A DNA stretch of 64,000 nt from Staphylococcus argenteus (GCF_000236925.1 NC_016941.1:2046001-2110000), one strand, 5' to 3'; counted from the first letter of the stretch, positions 1-16,104 are shown. A program made the numbers and translations. The notes: generated by a model not told the origin, from the letters alone.

Positions 1-20
1 TAACTATGGAGATGATTGAA

Positions 21-1790
21 ATGTCTAAAACTCAACACGAAGTAAACCAAAATATTGACCCTTTAAAAATCGCTGAATCACTTGAACCTGAACAACTAAA
101 TGAAAAAACGTTAAAAGAAATGCGTTCAGGATCAGAACTATTAGTAGAAGCATTACTTAAAGAAAACGTAGATTATTTATTTGGTTATCCAGGTGGTGCA
201 GTATTACCGTTATACGACACATTTTATGATGGAAAAATCAAACATATTTTAGCTAGACATGAACAAGGTGCCGTTCATGCTGCAGAAGGATATGCACGTG
301 TATCTGGCAAAACTGGTGTCGTCGTTGTAACTAGTGGTCCAGGTGCTACGAATGTTATGACTGGTATTACAGATGCACATTGTGACTCTTTGCCTCTTGT
401 TGTATTTACGGGCCAAGTTGCTACACCAGGTATTGGTAAAGATGCGTTCCAAGAAGCAGATATATTATCGATGACTTCACCTATTACAAAACAAAACTAT
501 CAAGTTAAACATGTAGACGATATTCCTAGAATTGTTCATGAAGCATTTCATGTTGCCAATTCGGGACGAAAAGGTCCAGTTGTTATCGACTTCCCAAAAG
601 ATATGGGTGTGTTAGCTACAAATGTTGATTTATGCGACGACATTAATATTCCAGGTTATGACGTTGTTACTGAACCTGACACTAAAGACATAGACACTTT
701 CATCTCACTTTTAAAAGAAGCAAAAAAACCTGTTATTTTAGCAGGAGCTGGAATTAATCAATCAAAATCAAATCAATTATTAACAAAGTTCGTTAACAAT
801 CATCAAATTCCGACTGTCACAACTTTACTTGGTTTAGGTGCTGTACCTTATGAAAACTCACTATTTTTAGGCATGGGAGGTATGCATGGTTCATATGCAA
901 GTAACATGGCATTAACTGAGTGTGACTTGCTTATTAACTTAGGAAGCCGTTTCGATGATAGATTAGCAAGTAAACCTGATGAATTCGCACCAAATGCAAA
1001 AATTGTTCATGTTGATATTGATCCATCAGAAATTAATAAAGTTATCCAAGTTGATTTAGGTATTATTGCAGACTGTAAAAGATTTTTAGAATGTTTAAAT
1101 GAGTATAATGTTCAAACCACTGAACATAGCGCTTGGGTTAAACATTGTCAAAATAACAAGCTGAAACATCCATTTAAACTTGGTGAAGATGATCAAGTAT
1201 TTTGCAAACCACAACAAACCATTGAATATATCGGTAAGCTGACAAATGGTGAAGCCATAGTTACAACTGATGTAGGACAACATCAAATGTGGGCAGCTCA
1301 ATTTTATCCTTTTAAAGATCATGGTCAATGGGTTACTAGTGGTGGATTAGGAACAATGGGCTTTGGTATCCCATCATCAATTGGTGCAAAATTAGCCAGT
1401 CCAGATAAAACAGTCGTATGTTTTGTAGGCGATGGTGGATTCCAAATGACTAACCAAGAAATGGCACTTCTACCAGAATATGATTTAGATGTCAAAATTG
1501 TATTAATTAATAACGGTACATTAGGAATGGTTAAACAATGGCAAGACAAATTCTTTAACAAGCGTTTCTCTCATTCTGTGTTTAATGGACAACCTGATTT
1601 CATGAAAATGGCTGAAGCATATGGTGTCAAAGGCTTCTTAATTGATAAACCAAACAAACTTGAAGAGCAATTAGATGCCGCATTTAATTATCAAGGACCA
1701 GCTTTAATTGAGGTGCGAATCTCCCCTACTGAAGCTGTTAACCCAATGGTTCCAAGTGGTAAATCAAATCATGAGATGGAGGGCTTATAA
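21..1790 (+). CDS. ilvB: Acetolactate synthase, large (catalytic) subunit
   Basis: ThDP-dependent enzyme that condenses two pyruvates to acetolactate (valine, leucine) or pyruvate with 2-ketobutyrate (isoleucine). The protein is 589 residues, normal for the family. The N-terminal PYR domain has FGYPGGAVLP near residue 54 and the catalytic glutamate in RHEQGA (E81). The C-terminal domain has the ThDP/Mg motif GDGGFQM near residue 470, followed by NNGTLG. I chose the ATG at 21 because a GGAG lies about 8 bases upstream and the protein then starts MSKTQ; an in-frame ATG at 6 is also open but has no visible ribosome site in the window. It overlaps ilvN by one base (TAATG), which suggests coupled translation. 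The operon clearly begins left of the window, where ilvD would be expected. Confidence 0.96.
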   Translation: MSKTQHEVNQNIDPLKIAESLEPEQLNEKTLKEMRSGSELLVEALLKENVDYLFGYPGGAVLPLYDTFYDGKIKHILARHEQGAVHAAEGYARVSGKTGVVVVTSGPGATNVMTGITDAHCDSLPLVVFTGQVATPGIGKDAFQEADILSMTSPITKQNYQVKHVDDIPRIVHEAFHVANSGRKGPVVIDFPKDMGVLATNVDLCDDINIPGYDVVTEPDTKDIDTFISLLKEAKKPVILAGAGINQSKSNQLLTKFVNNHQIPTVTTLLGLGAVPYENSLFLGMGGMHGSYASNMALTECDLLINLGSRFDDRLASKPDEFAPNAKIVHVDIDPSEINKVIQVDLGIIADCKRFLECLNEYNVQTTEHSAWVKHCQNNKLKHPFKLGEDDQVFCKPQQTIEYIGKLTNGEAIVTTDVGQHQMWAAQFYPFKDHGQWVTSGGLGTMGFGIPSSIGAKLASPDKTVVCFVGDGGFQMTNQEMALLPEYDLDVKIVLINNGTLGMVKQWQDKFFNKRFSHSVFNGQPDFMKMAEAYGVKGFLIDKPNKLEEQLDAAFNYQGPALIEVRISPTEAVNPMVPSGKSNHEMEGL

Positions 1791-2044
1791 TGACAAGAAT
1801 TATTAAATTACAAGTTGCAGACCAAGTGAGTACTCTAAATCGAATTACAAGTGCATTTGTTCGCTTGCAATATAATATCGATACGTTACATGTCACCCAT
1901 TCAGAACGACCAGGTATTTCTAATATGGAAATTCAAGTGGATATCCAGGATGAAATATCACTTCATATTTTATTAAAAAAGTTAAAACAACAAATCAATG
2001 TTTTAACCGTAGAATGTTATGACTTAGTAGATAATGAAGCTTAA
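1790..2044 (+). CDS. ilvN: Acetolactate synthase, small regulatory subunit (short form)
   Basis: Regulatory subunit that activates IlvB and normally confers valine feedback inhibition. At 84 residues it is essentially one ACT domain (RIIKLQVADQVSTLNRITS, then the ISNMEIQVD strand). It lacks the C-terminal half of the roughly 160-residue form found in many bacteria. The ATG overlaps the ilvB stop by one base, so the start is firm. About 140 bases without a gene follow before ilvC; I see no clear terminator there. Identity is secure from the ACT fold and position; its valine sensitivity cannot be judged from sequence. Confidence 0.93.
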   Translation: MTRIIKLQVADQVSTLNRITSAFVRLQYNIDTLHVTHSERPGISNMEIQVDIQDEISLHILLKKLKQQINVLTVECYDLVDNEA

Positions 2045-2107
2045 TTTTAAATATACATGGCAATGATGCGCTAATTAGTTAGAGATATACCTTAAGTCAC
2101 TAATTAA

Positions 2108-3187
<1,080 letters not shown>

Positions 3188-3216
3188 GATAGACCTACAG
3201 TGAGGAGTTGTTAAAT

Positions 3217-4746
3217 ATGAGTAGTCATATTCAAATTTTTGATACGACACTAAGAGATGGTGAACAAACACCTGGAGTGAATTTTACTTTTGATGAACGT
3301 TTACGCATTGCATTGCAATTAGAAAAATGGGGTGTTGATGTTATAGAAGCTGGATTCCCCGCTTCAAGTACAGGTAGCTTTAAATCTGTTCAAGCTATAG
3401 CACAGACATTAACAACAACCGCTGTATGTGGTTTAGCTAGATGTAAAAAATCTGACATCGATGCTGTATATGAAGCAACAAAAGATGCAGTGAAACCAGT
3501 TATACATGTATTTATAGCTACTTCACCTATTCACCTTGAACATAAACTTAAAATGTCTCAAGAAGAAGTTTTAGAAGCAATTATAGAACATGTCACTTAT
3601 GCGAAACAATTATTTGAAGTAGTTCAATTTTCACCAGAAGATGCAACACGCACTGAATTACCGTTCTTAGTAGAATGTGTTCAAACTGCTGTCGATGCAG
3701 GCGCTACTATTATTAATATTCCTGATACTGTCGGCTACAGTTACCACGATGAATATGCACATATTTTCAAAACCTTAACAGAATCTGTAACATCAACAAA
3801 TGAAATTATCTATAGTGCACATTGTCACGATGATTTAGGAATGGCTGTTGCTAATAGTTTAGCAGCAATCGAAGGCGGTGCAAGACGTATTGAAGGTACA
3901 GTAAATGGTATTGGAGAACGCGCAGGTAATGCAGCTTTAGAAGAAGTAGCGCTTGCACTATACGTCAGAAATGATCACTATGGTGTTCAAACTGCTCTAA
4001 ATCTTTCAGAAACTAAAAAAACATCTGACTTGATTTCAAGATATTCAGGAATTCGAGTTCCTAGAAATAAAGCTGTTGTTGGTCAAAATGCTTTTAGTCA
4101 TGAATCAGGTATTCACCAAGATGGTGTATTAAAGCATCGGGAAACTTATGAAATTATGACACCACAATTAGTTGGCGTAAATACAACTGAATTGCCGTTA
4201 GGTAAATTGTCAGGTAAACATGCTTTCTCTGAAAAATTAAAAGCACTAGGTTACGACATCGATAAAGACGCACAAGTTGAGCTATTTAAGCAATTTAAAG
4301 CTGTTGCAGATAAAAAGAAATCGGTATCTGATAGAGATATCCATGCAATTATTCAAGGTTCTGAACACGAACATCAAGCGCTATATAAATTAGAAACGTT
4401 GCAATTGCAATATGTATCTAGTGGGCTTCAAAGTGCAGTTGTTGTAATTAAAGATAAAGAAGGACATACGTATCAAGACTCAAGTATCGGAACTGGATCA
4501 ATCGTTGCAATATATAATGCTGTTGACCGTATTTTCAAAAAAGAAACAGAATTAATTGATTATCGTATTAATTCTGTTACTGAAGGTACTGATGCCCAAG
4601 CAGAAGTGCATGTAAATTTATTGATTGAAGGCAAATCAGTCAATGGATTTGGTATTGATCACGATATTTTACAAGCTTCTTGTAAAGCTTATGTTGAAGC
4701 ACATGCTAAATTTGCTGCTGAAAATGTTGAAAAGGTAGGTAACTAA
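3217..4746 (+). CDS. leuA: 2-isopropylmalate synthase
   Basis: First committed step of leucine synthesis: acetyl-CoA plus 2-ketoisovalerate gives 2-isopropylmalate. 509 residues. The HMGL-like TIM barrel opens with [13 protein letters not shown] (residues 8-20), which carries the metal-binding aspartate. The [11 protein letters not shown] segment near residue 201 supplies the two metal-ligand histidines. The C-terminal third is the allosteric LeuA dimer domain that senses leucine. The ATG at 3217 follows GAGGAG; the upstream in-frame TTG at 3208 lies too close to that site. leuB begins 2 bases after the stop. Confidence 0.96.
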   Translation: MSSHIQIFDTTLRDGEQTPGVNFTFDERLRIALQLEKWGVDVIEAGFPASSTGSFKSVQAIAQTLTTTAVCGLARCKKSDIDAVYEATKDAVKPVIHVFIATSPIHLEHKLKMSQEEVLEAIIEHVTYAKQLFEVVQFSPEDATRTELPFLVECVQTAVDAGATIINIPDTVGYSYHDEYAHIFKTLTESVTSTNEIIYSAHCHDDLGMAVANSLAAIEGGARRIEGTVNGIGERAGNAALEEVALALYVRNDHYGVQTALNLSETKKTSDLISRYSGIRVPRNKAVVGQNAFSHESGIHQDGVLKHRETYEIMTPQLVGVNTTELPLGKLSGKHAFSEKLKALGYDIDKDAQVELFKQFKAVADKKKSVSDRDIHAIIQGSEHEHQALYKLETLQLQYVSSGLQSAVVVIKDKEGHTYQDSSIGTGSIVAIYNAVDRIFKKETELIDYRINSVTEGTDAQAEVHVNLLIEGKSVNGFGIDHDILQASCKAYVEAHAKFAAENVEKVGN

Positions 4747-4748
4747 AA

Positions 4749-5795
4749 ATGACTTATAAAATTGTTGCTCTACCTGGTGACGGTATCGGACCTGAAATTC
4801 TAAATGGTACTTTATCGTTACTTGAAATTATTAGTACTAAATATAACTTTAACTATCAAATAGAGCGCCATGATTTCGGTGGTGCCTCTATTGATACTTT
4901 TGGTGAACCACTTACTGAAGTTACATTAAATGCTTGTAAAAAGGCAGATGCTATCTTACTAGGTGCTATTGGCGGACCAAAATGGACAGATCCTAATAAT
5001 CGACCTGAACAAGGTTTATTAAAATTACGTAAATCTTTAAATTTATTTGCCAATATTCGCCCTACTACAGTAGTAAAAGGTGCTAGTTCCTTTTCACCTT
5101 TAAAAGAAGAACATGTTGAAGGTACTGACCTAGTCATTGTGCGTGAATTAACAAGTGGTATTTATTTTGGAGAACCGAGACATTTCAACGATCAAGATGC
5201 GCTCGATTCACTAACATATACAAGAGAAGAAATAGAACGTATTGTTCATGTAGCATTTAAATTAGCAGCTTCAAGACGTGGAAAATTAACATCTGTTGAT
5301 AAAGAAAACGTATTAGCTTCAAGTAAATTATGGCGAAAAGTCGTAAATGAAGTGAGTGTATTATATCCAGAAGTATCGGTAAATCACTTACTAGTTGATG
5401 CTTGTAGTATGCACTTAATCACAAACCCTAAACAATTTGACGTCATTGTTTGTGAAAACTTATTTGGTGATATTTTAAGTGATGAAGCATCAGTCATTCC
5501 CGGTTCTCTTGGTCTATCACCTTCTGCTAGTTTTAGTTATGATGGTCCAAGATTATATGAGCCTATTCATGGATCTGCGCCTGATATAGCAGGTCAAGAT
5601 ATCGCTAACCCGTTTGGGATGATTCTATCTTTAGCAATGTGTTTACGTGAAAGTTTACATCAACCTGATGCTGCAGATGAATTAGAACAACTTATTTATA
5701 GCATGATTGAAAATGGACAAACAACAGTAGATTTAGGCGGGCAACTTCATACTTCTGAAATTTTCACCAAGTTATCAACAAAATTGAATCATTAA
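4749..5795 (+). CDS. leuB: 3-isopropylmalate dehydrogenase
   Basis: NAD+-dependent oxidative decarboxylation of 3-isopropylmalate, third step of leucine synthesis. 348 residues. It opens with [10 protein letters not shown], typical of the isocitrate/isopropylmalate dehydrogenase family. It has NLFANIRP with the substrate-contacting arginine, the [14 protein letters not shown] segment, the metal-binding [12 protein letters not shown] aspartates and the nucleotide-binding [12 protein letters not shown]. It starts 2 bases after leuA and is followed 13 bases later by leuC. Confidence 0.96.
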   Translation: MTYKIVALPGDGIGPEILNGTLSLLEIISTKYNFNYQIERHDFGGASIDTFGEPLTEVTLNACKKADAILLGAIGGPKWTDPNNRPEQGLLKLRKSLNLFANIRPTTVVKGASSFSPLKEEHVEGTDLVIVRELTSGIYFGEPRHFNDQDALDSLTYTREEIERIVHVAFKLAASRRGKLTSVDKENVLASSKLWRKVVNEVSVLYPEVSVNHLLVDACSMHLITNPKQFDVIVCENLFGDILSDEASVIPGSLGLSPSASFSYDGPRLYEPIHGSAPDIAGQDIANPFGMILSLAMCLRESLHQPDAADELEQLIYSMIENGQTTVDLGGQLHTSEIFTKLSTKLNH

Positions 5796-5808
5796 GGGGG
5801 AGATGTAA

Positions 5809-7180
5809 ATGGGTCAAACATTATTTGACAAGGTATGGGATAGACATGTGTTATATGGTAAATTGGGCGAACCTCAACTATTATACATTGATTTACACCT
5901 TATACATGAAGTTACTTCTCCTCAAGCATTTGAAGGACTTAGACTTCAAAATAGAAAATTAAGACGCCCAGATTTAACATTTGCAACACTTGATCACAAT
6001 GTTCCTACCATTGATATTTTTAATATTAAAGATGAAATTGCTAATAAACAAATCACAACACTACAAAAAAAATGCTACAGATTTTGGTGTACATATTTTT
6101 GATATGGGCTCTGATGAACAAGGAATCGTGCACATGGTCGGCCCTGAAACAGGATTAACACAACCAGGTAAAACGATTGTTTGTGGCGATTCTCATACAG
6201 CCACACATGGTGCATTTGGGGCCATTGCTTTCGGAATTGGGACAAGTGAAGTTGAACATGTCTTTGCAACACAAACACTTTGGCAAACGAAGCCAAAAAA
6301 TTTGAAAATTGATATAAATGGCACCTTGCCTACAGGTGTCTATGCTAAAGACATTATTCTACATTTAATCAAAACATATGGTGTTGATTTTGGTACTGGT
6401 TATGCATTGGAGTTTACTGGAGAAACTATTAAAACTCTTTCAATGGATGGCAGAATGACTATATGTAATATGGCCATTGAAGGTGGTGCAAAATACGGCA
6501 TTATTCAACCTGATGAAACTACATTTGAATATGTTAAAGACCGCCCCTTTGCCGAGAACTTTTCTAAATCAGTCGATAGTTGGCGAGAACTTTATTCTGA
6601 TGACGATGCAATATTTGATCGCGTTATCGAACTTGATGTTAGCACATTAGAACCACAAGTAACTTGGGGTACAAATCCTGAAATGGGTGTTAATTTCAGC
6701 GAACCTTTTCCAGAAATAAATGATATCAACGATCAACGTGCGTATGATTATATGGGATTACAACCTGGTCAAAAAGCTGAAGATATCGAATTAGGTTACG
6801 TTTTCCTTGGTTCATGTACAAATGCTAGACTATCAGATTTGATTGAAGCTAGTCATATTGTTAAAGGTAATAAAGTTCATCCAAACATTACAGCTATTGT
6901 CGTTCCAGGATCTCGTACTGTTAAAAAAGAAGCTGAAAAACTAGGTCTAGATACTATATTTAAAAATGCCGGATTTGAATGGCGCGAGCCAGGTTGTTCA
7001 ATGTGTTTAGGTATGAATCCAGACCAAGTGCCTGATGGTGTACATTGCGCTTCTACAAGTAACAGAAACTTTGAAGGACGACAAGGTAAAGGTGCCAGAA
7101 CACATCTTGTATCCCCTGCTATGGCAGCGGCTGCAGCTATTCACGGTAAGTTTGTGGATGTAAGAAAGGTGGTTGTTTAA
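5809..7180 (+). pseudogene. leuC: Isopropylmalate isomerase large subunit, frameshifted in an A8 tract
   Basis: LeuC with LeuD interconverts 2- and 3-isopropylmalate using a [4Fe-4S] cluster. The reading frame from ATG 5809 (ribosome site GGGGGAG) encodes a normal LeuC N-terminus to ITTLQK and then stops after 97 residues. The rest of LeuC, from [18 protein letters not shown] onward, lies in the +1 frame and runs to the TAA at 7178-7180. The break falls in eight consecutive A at 6065-6072; seven A would restore one 456-residue protein. All downstream catalytic features are intact, including the cluster cysteines in LGSCTNARL and [13 protein letters not shown]. As written, a full-length protein needs ribosomal or polymerase slippage on the A run. 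A homopolymer sequencing error is the main alternative. Confidence 0.9.
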
Positions 7181-7181
7181 T

Positions 7182-7754
7182 ATGTCAGCAATCAAACCTA
7201 TTACAACATATAAAGGAAAAATTGTTCCACTTTTCAACGACAATATTGATACGGATCAAATTATTCCTAAAGTTCACTTAAAAAGAATTTCAAAAAGTGG
7301 TTTCGGTCCATTCGCTTTTGATGAATGGCGTTATTTACCGGATGGTTCAGATAATCCTGATTTCAATCCTAACAAACCACAATATAAAGGTGCATCCATT
7401 TTAATTACAGGAGATAATTTTGGATGCGGTTCAAGTCGTGAACATGCTGCTTGGGCCCTAAAGGACTATGGTTTTCATATTATTATTGCTGGAAGTTTCA
7501 GTGACATATTTTATATGAATTGCACTAAAAATGCGATGTTGCCTATCGTTTTAGAAAAAAGTGCACGTGAACATCTTGCACAATATGAGGAAATTGAAAT
7601 CGATTTACCAAATCAAACTGTGTCATCGTCAGACAAAACTTTCCATTTCGATATCGATGAAACATGGAAAAACAAATTAGTTAATGGTTTAGATGACATT
7701 GCAATAACCCTACAATATGAATCATTAATAGAAAAATATGAAAAATCACTTTAA
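7182..7754 (+). CDS. leuD: Isopropylmalate isomerase small subunit
   Basis: Swivelling-domain subunit of isopropylmalate isomerase, partner of LeuC. 190 residues, the usual length. It opens with the leuD signature [20 protein letters not shown] and has the substrate-binding [17 protein letters not shown] block near residue 70-86. The ATG at 7182 lies one base after the leuC stop and follows AAAGGTGG; the in-frame TTG at 7173 is less likely. It is intact, unlike leuC, so the isomerase would lack only its large subunit if the frameshift is real. Confidence 0.95.
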   Translation: MSAIKPITTYKGKIVPLFNDNIDTDQIIPKVHLKRISKSGFGPFAFDEWRYLPDGSDNPDFNPNKPQYKGASILITGDNFGCGSSREHAAWALKDYGFHIIIAGSFSDIFYMNCTKNAMLPIVLEKSAREHLAQYEEIEIDLPNQTVSSSDKTFHFDIDETWKNKLVNGLDDIAITLQYESLIEKYEKSL

Positions 7755-7768
7755 GGGAGTTGAATATT

Positions 7769-9037
7769 ATGACAGTCAAAACTACAGTTTCGACGAAAGA
7801 TATCGATGAAGCATTTTTAAGGCTTAAAGATATCGTCAAAGAAACGCCTTTACAATTAGACCATTACTTATCTCAAAAGTATGATTGTAAAGTTTATTTA
7901 AAACGAGAAGATTTACAGTGGGTACGTTCTTTTAAATTAAGGGGTGCTTACAACGCAATTTCTGTTTTGTCAGAAGAAGCCAAAAGTAAAGGAATTACAT
8001 GTGCGAGTGCAGGTAATCATGCACAAGGTGTTGCCTATACCGCTAAAAAACTTAATTTAAAAGCTGTTATCTTTATGCCAGTCACTACACCATTACAAAA
8101 AGTAAACCAAGTAAAGTTCTTTGGAAACAGTAATGTTGAAGTCGTTCTAACAGGTGATACCTTCGATCATTGTTTAGCCGAAGCATTAACATATACTAGT
8201 AAACATGGTATGAACTTTATAGACCCTTTTAATAATGTATATACAATTTCTGGACAAGGTACGCTTGCTAAAGAAATGTTAGAACAAGCAAAGTCAGACA
8301 ATGTCACTTTTGATTATCTATTCGCCGCAATTGGTGGTGGTGGCTTAATTTCAGGTATTAGTACTTACTTTAAAACCTATTCGCCTGCTACGAAAATTAT
8401 AGGTGTTGAACCTTCAGGTGCAAGTAGTATGTATGAATCTGTTGTTGTAAATAAACAGGTTGTCACATTGCCTAATATCGATAAATTTGTCGACGGTGCT
8501 TCAGTAGCTAGAGTTGGTGATATTACATTTGAAATTGCAAAGGAAAACGTAGATGATTACGTTCAAGTAGATGAAGGTGCAGTTTGTTCTACAATTTTAG
8601 ATATGTATTCAAAACAAGCAATTGTAGCTGAACCTGCTGGCGCATTAAGTGTGAGTGCTCTTGAAAACTACAAAGATCATATTAAGGGCAAAACAGTTGT
8701 TTGTGTCATTAGTGGAGGCAATAATGATATTAATCGTATGAAGGAAATTGAAGAACGTTCTTTATTGTACGAAGAAATGAAGCATTATTTTATTTTAAAC
8801 TTCCCTCAACGCCCTGGCGCATTGAGAGAATTTGTAAATGACGTTTTAGGCCCACAAGACGATATTACAAAATTTGAATACTTAAAAAAATCTTCTCAAA
8901 ATACAGGTACTGTCATTATCGGTATTCAACTTAAAGATCATAATGATTTATTACAACTTAAACAACGAGTAAATCATTTCGATCCTTCCAATATTTATAT
9001 TAATGAAAATAAAATGTTATATTCATTGCTAATTTAA
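7769..9037 (+). CDS. ilvA: Threonine dehydratase, biosynthetic (threonine deaminase)
   Basis: PLP enzyme that deaminates threonine to 2-ketobutyrate, the entry to isoleucine. 422 residues. The PLP lysine is in [10 protein letters not shown] (K56). The glycine-rich phosphate loop [11 protein letters not shown] lies near residue 190. The C-terminal part, from about residue 325 ([18 protein letters not shown]), is an ACT-like regulatory domain, which marks the biosynthetic, isoleucine-inhibited form; it is one domain rather than the two of E. coli IlvA. The ATG at 7769 follows GGGAG. It is the last gene of the ilv-leu operon, with a hairpin right after it. Confidence 0.95.
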   Translation: MTVKTTVSTKDIDEAFLRLKDIVKETPLQLDHYLSQKYDCKVYLKREDLQWVRSFKLRGAYNAISVLSEEAKSKGITCASAGNHAQGVAYTAKKLNLKAVIFMPVTTPLQKVNQVKFFGNSNVEVVLTGDTFDHCLAEALTYTSKHGMNFIDPFNNVYTISGQGTLAKEMLEQAKSDNVTFDYLFAAIGGGGLISGISTYFKTYSPATKIIGVEPSGASSMYESVVVNKQVVTLPNIDKFVDGASVARVGDITFEIAKENVDDYVQVDEGAVCSTILDMYSKQAIVAEPAGALSVSALENYKDHIKGKTVVCVISGGNNDINRMKEIEERSLLYEEMKHYFILNFPQRPGALREFVNDVLGPQDDITKFEYLKKSSQNTGTVIIGIQLKDHNDLLQLKQRVNHFDPSNIYINENKMLYSLLI

Positions 9038-9049
9038 CAATATAGTAAG

Positions 9050-9102
9050 AAAAGCAGTCATAAATTGGTTTCTAATTGAAATCATCTTATGACTGCTTTT
9101 TA
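9050..9102 (+). terminator. Terminator of the ilv-leu operon
   Basis: Inverted repeat AAGCAGTCATAA (9052-9063) and TTATGACTGCTT (9088-9099), followed by a short T run on the + strand. It also has A residues on the other side, so it may also serve the opposing gene that ends at 9115. Confidence 0.85.
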
Positions 9103-9114
9103 TTATGCTTTACA

Positions 9115-9531
9115 TTATTGAGGTTGCACGCTTTGTATACCATCGTATATTTCTTTGAGCCTAAAGTCTTCTTCATTCCCCACCCCATTATTTATATTTT
9201 GAATGGCAGTTGAAATTACTTTGTCATAAATAGCCTTCTCACTTTCTGGTAAATTATGTCGTGGTATACTCATCAAAGCATATGCTTTTTGTTTATCTTC
9301 AATGTTTTCTATACGGTTCTTCTTATTATTAAAATTCTCATTAGCTTCACTACCATTATTATTAATATTATGCGTGTTTTCTTTTTCATGTTTGTTTTCT
9401 TGCATATGATTCGGGACTTCTGACTTATTTTTAGCATCTGCAGGAAAATATATTTTATAAGCAAAAAATCCACACACTATCAATGAGCATAAAAATAAAA
9501 AAGTTAACATCGTACCAATAAATATTTTCAA
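9115..9531 (-). CDS. Hypothetical membrane-anchored protein
   Basis: I do not recognise a family. From the TTG at 9531, placed 7 bases after an AAGGAG site, the protein is 138 residues. One hydrophobic segment at about residues 5-25 (IGTMLTFLFLCSLIVCGFFA) acts as a signal anchor. A polar linker rich in Asn, Glu and Lys (residues 35-80) follows, then a charged C-terminal domain with PRHNLPESEKAIYDKV that may be helical. The topology suggests a small extracellular domain tethered to the membrane. It stands alone, convergent with ilvA and facing the end of the rRNA operon. The longer frame from TTG 9555 is open but has no ribosome site. Confidence 0.7.
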   Translation of the reverse strand: MKIFIGTMLTFLFLCSLIVCGFFAYKIYFPADAKNKSEVPNHMQENKHEKENTHNINNNGSEANENFNNKKNRIENIEDKQKAYALMSIPRHNLPESEKAIYDKVISTAIQNINNGVGNEEDFRLKEIYDGIQSVQPQ

Positions 9532-9609
9532 ATCCGTTCTCCTTTCAACTTTCAACCATTCATTCTTACATGTATATTTAGTATTTAAAAATCCTTATAG
9601 TCTCGATTT

Positions 9610-9876
9610 GCCTGGCAACGTTCTACTCTAGCGGAACGTAAGTCTGCTACCATCGACGCTATAGACCTTTCTTGACTTGTGGCAATCGCTCGCTTCTTTC
9701 CTCTTCTTCGGCTCTCGCTTACTCATTTAGCTCAACTAAAATCGTTGCGCTCGTTTCTCGTTTCGTCAGATTCAAACGTTTTCACTTCGCCAAGCCATTC
9801 TTCTTCGTATCTACTTTTTATTTGGCATAAAAAAAGAGACCTTGCGGTCTCAATGCGGCTCATCGCATCCATTTTT
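9610..9876 (-). repeat. Tandem rrn-tail block, distal copy (5S 3' fragment plus terminator)
   Basis: Second and farthest copy of a block found downstream of 5S. Read on the - strand, it starts at the terminator hairpin, runs through a purine-rich stretch and ends with about 55 bases identical or nearly identical to the 3' half of 5S rRNA (9610-9661). The next block begins 267 bases away. Compared with true 5S, GGTAGTTGGACTTACG reads GGTAGCAGACTTACG. The fragment lacks the 5S 5' half, so it cannot be a functional 5S. Open frames across this block are by-products of the repeat. Confidence 0.85.
9829..9851 (-). terminator. rrn-tail terminator, distal copy
   Basis: On the - strand GAGACC, loop GCAA, GGTCTC (arms 9846-9851 and 9836-9841), followed by seven T (9829-9835). 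A second small hairpin with ATGCG/CGCAT arms (9853-9868) precedes it. Confidence 0.9.
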
Positions 9877-10155
9877 GCCTGGCAACGTTCTACTCTAGCG
9901 GAACGTAAGTCTGCTACCATCGACGCTATGGACCTTTCTTGACTTGTGCCAATCGCTTGCTTCTTTCCTCTTCTTCGGCTCTCGCTTACTCACTTAGCCC
10001 AACTAAACTCGTTGCGCTCGCTTCTCGTTTCGTCAGATTCAAACGTTTTCACTTCGCCAAGCCATTCTTCTTCGTATCTACTTTTTTACTTTGTTGTTTT
10101 AGATATAAAAAAAGAGACCTTGCGGTCTCAATGCGGCTCATCGCATCCATTTTCT
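9877..10155 (-). repeat. Tandem rrn-tail block, proximal copy
   Basis: First block after the genuine 5S gene, 279 bases long. Read on the - strand it holds the ATGCG hairpin, the rrn terminator at 10107-10129, a purine-rich stretch (GAAGAAGAATGGCTTGG and following) and, at its far end (9877-9929), a copy of the 5S 3' half with the same GGTAGCAGAC variant as the distal copy. The shared variant shows that the partial copies are related to each other rather than made independently from this 5S. Confidence 0.85.
10107..10129 (-). terminator. rRNA operon terminator
   Basis: Same stem as the distal copy: GAGACC-GCAA-GGTCTC with arms at 10124-10129 and 10114-10119, then seven T on the - strand (10107-10113). 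It lies about 27 bases after the 3' end of 5S, so it is the primary terminator of the operon. Confidence 0.92.
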
Positions 10156-10270
10156 GCCTGGCAACGTTCTACTCTAGCGGAACGTAAGTCCAACTACCAT
10201 CGACGCTAAGGAGCTTAACTTCTGTGTTCGGCATGGGAACAGGTGTGACCTCCTTGCTATAGTCACCAGA
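10156..10270 (-). rRNA. rrf: 5S ribosomal RNA
   Basis: 115 nt, 5' TCTGGTGACTATAGCAAGG at 10270 to 3' GAACGTTGCCAGGC at 10156. The terminal stem pairs TCTGG with CCAGG, and the loop A region has the conserved CCGAACACAGAAG. About 70 bases separate it from 23S. It is the only complete 5S of the three 5S-like stretches here. Confidence 0.96.
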
Positions 10271-10342
10271 CATATGAATGTAGATTATACATTCAAAACT
10301 AGATAGTAAGTAAAAGTGATTTTGCTTCGCAAAACATTTATT

Positions 10343-15198
<4,856 letters not shown>

Positions 15199-15316
15199 AA
15201 TTATGATGTTTGATTAGCTCATAAATACTAAATAATGTTTGTAACTAATAGTTACGTTTTTGGAATTAACGTTGACATATTGTCATTCAGTTTTCAATGT
15301 TCATTAAATTCATCTA

Positions 15317-15390
15317 TGGAGCGGGTGATGGGAATCGAACCCACAACATCAGCTTGGAAGGCTGAGGTTTTGCCATTAAACTACACCCGC
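15317..15390 (-). tRNA. tRNA-Gly (anticodon TCC)
   Basis: 74 nt including an encoded 3' CCA. The acceptor stem is GCGGGTG/CACCCGC, the anticodon stem-loop CAGCC-TTCCAAG-style with TCC at its centre, and the T-arm GTGGGTTCGATTCCCAT. It lies about 120 bases upstream of 16S and is transcribed with it. Confidence 0.95.
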
Positions 15391-15412
15391 TTATTAAATT
15401 AAGTAATTGTGA

Positions 15413-15495
<83 letters not shown>

Positions 15496-15541
15496 GGATA
15501 AAGGCATTTAAAACATCTTTCGTTTTTTCAGAACGATATTT

Positions 15542-15570
15542 ATTATATTATGTTTAGAAATATTTGTCAA
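15542..15570 (-). promoter_or_regulatory. rrn promoter, downstream (P2)
   Basis: On the - strand TTGACA (15565-15570), a 17-base spacer, then TATAAT (15542-15547): both hexamers match the SigA consensus exactly. It lies about 45 bases before tRNA-Leu, so transcription would start close to the tRNA 5' end. Confidence 0.9.
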
Positions 15571-15635
15571 TAACTTTTAATCGTTTTTTTACATTAAATT
15601 AATTTGCGTTATCAGTTCTTAATACAACATTATTT

Positions 15636-15664
15636 ATTGTAAAACATTTAGAACTTACTGTCAA
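15636..15664 (-). promoter_or_regulatory. rrn promoter, upstream (P1)
   Basis: On the - strand TTGACA (15659-15664), a 17-base spacer, then TACAAT (15636-15641). With P2 it forms the tandem promoter pair usual for Gram-positive rRNA operons, 94 bases apart. Confidence 0.87.
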
Positions 15665-16104
15665 TACATTTTATAACTTATTTTTATAATAATTATCTGT
15701 TTAAATGAGATGTTATTTAATTCGTTCTTTTTTAAGGAACGTGTTTAATCATACTAACTATAACTCATTCAGTCAATAGAAAAGTTCAGTCAAAATAGCA
15801 TTAAAATTGTATTATTATCTTTTATAACACTTTAATACTTTAATTGAGTAAAGTTCGCTTATAATTAATCAATTATTTACGCCAATTTTCTATCCTCCTT
15901 AAATAAAATACCACATAGATGTTTACACTCAACATGTCTCGTATGCTATTTTCCATTTCAACATTGATTATCTACGTTTTTCAATTCTTCTCAATGATAT
16001 TCTTCATTGCGATTGTTTAATCACTTTTTAATTCTCTAAACTCACTGTTTCCCTCTTCATTCAACAAGGTACCTATATAGATTTTAATCATTATCTTCAA
16101 TAAA
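15665..16104. other. AT-rich intergenic stretch upstream of rrn
   Basis: No convincing gene. On the - strand a GGAGG near 15895-15900 is followed only by a TTG-GCG-TAA triplet frame. The stretch nearest the promoters may hold upstream activating AT tracts. Confidence 0.5.

Noticed and set aside
5981-7180. Reading the second leuC frame as an independent gene with its own start at 5981
   Set aside because: The frame before about 6065 overlaps the in-frame N-terminal LeuC coding and gives unrelated residues; it matches LeuC only after the A8 run, which marks a frameshift, not a new gene.
9610-10155. Possible CRISPR-like array from repeated blocks
   Set aside because: The repeats are 267-279 bases with rRNA and terminator sequence, not short repeats with unique spacers.
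9679-10209. Overlapping open frames across the rrn tail repeats, on both strands
   Set aside because: They exist because the same repeated block is read in a frame without stops, they include 5S sequence and terminator hairpins, and none has a ribosome site.
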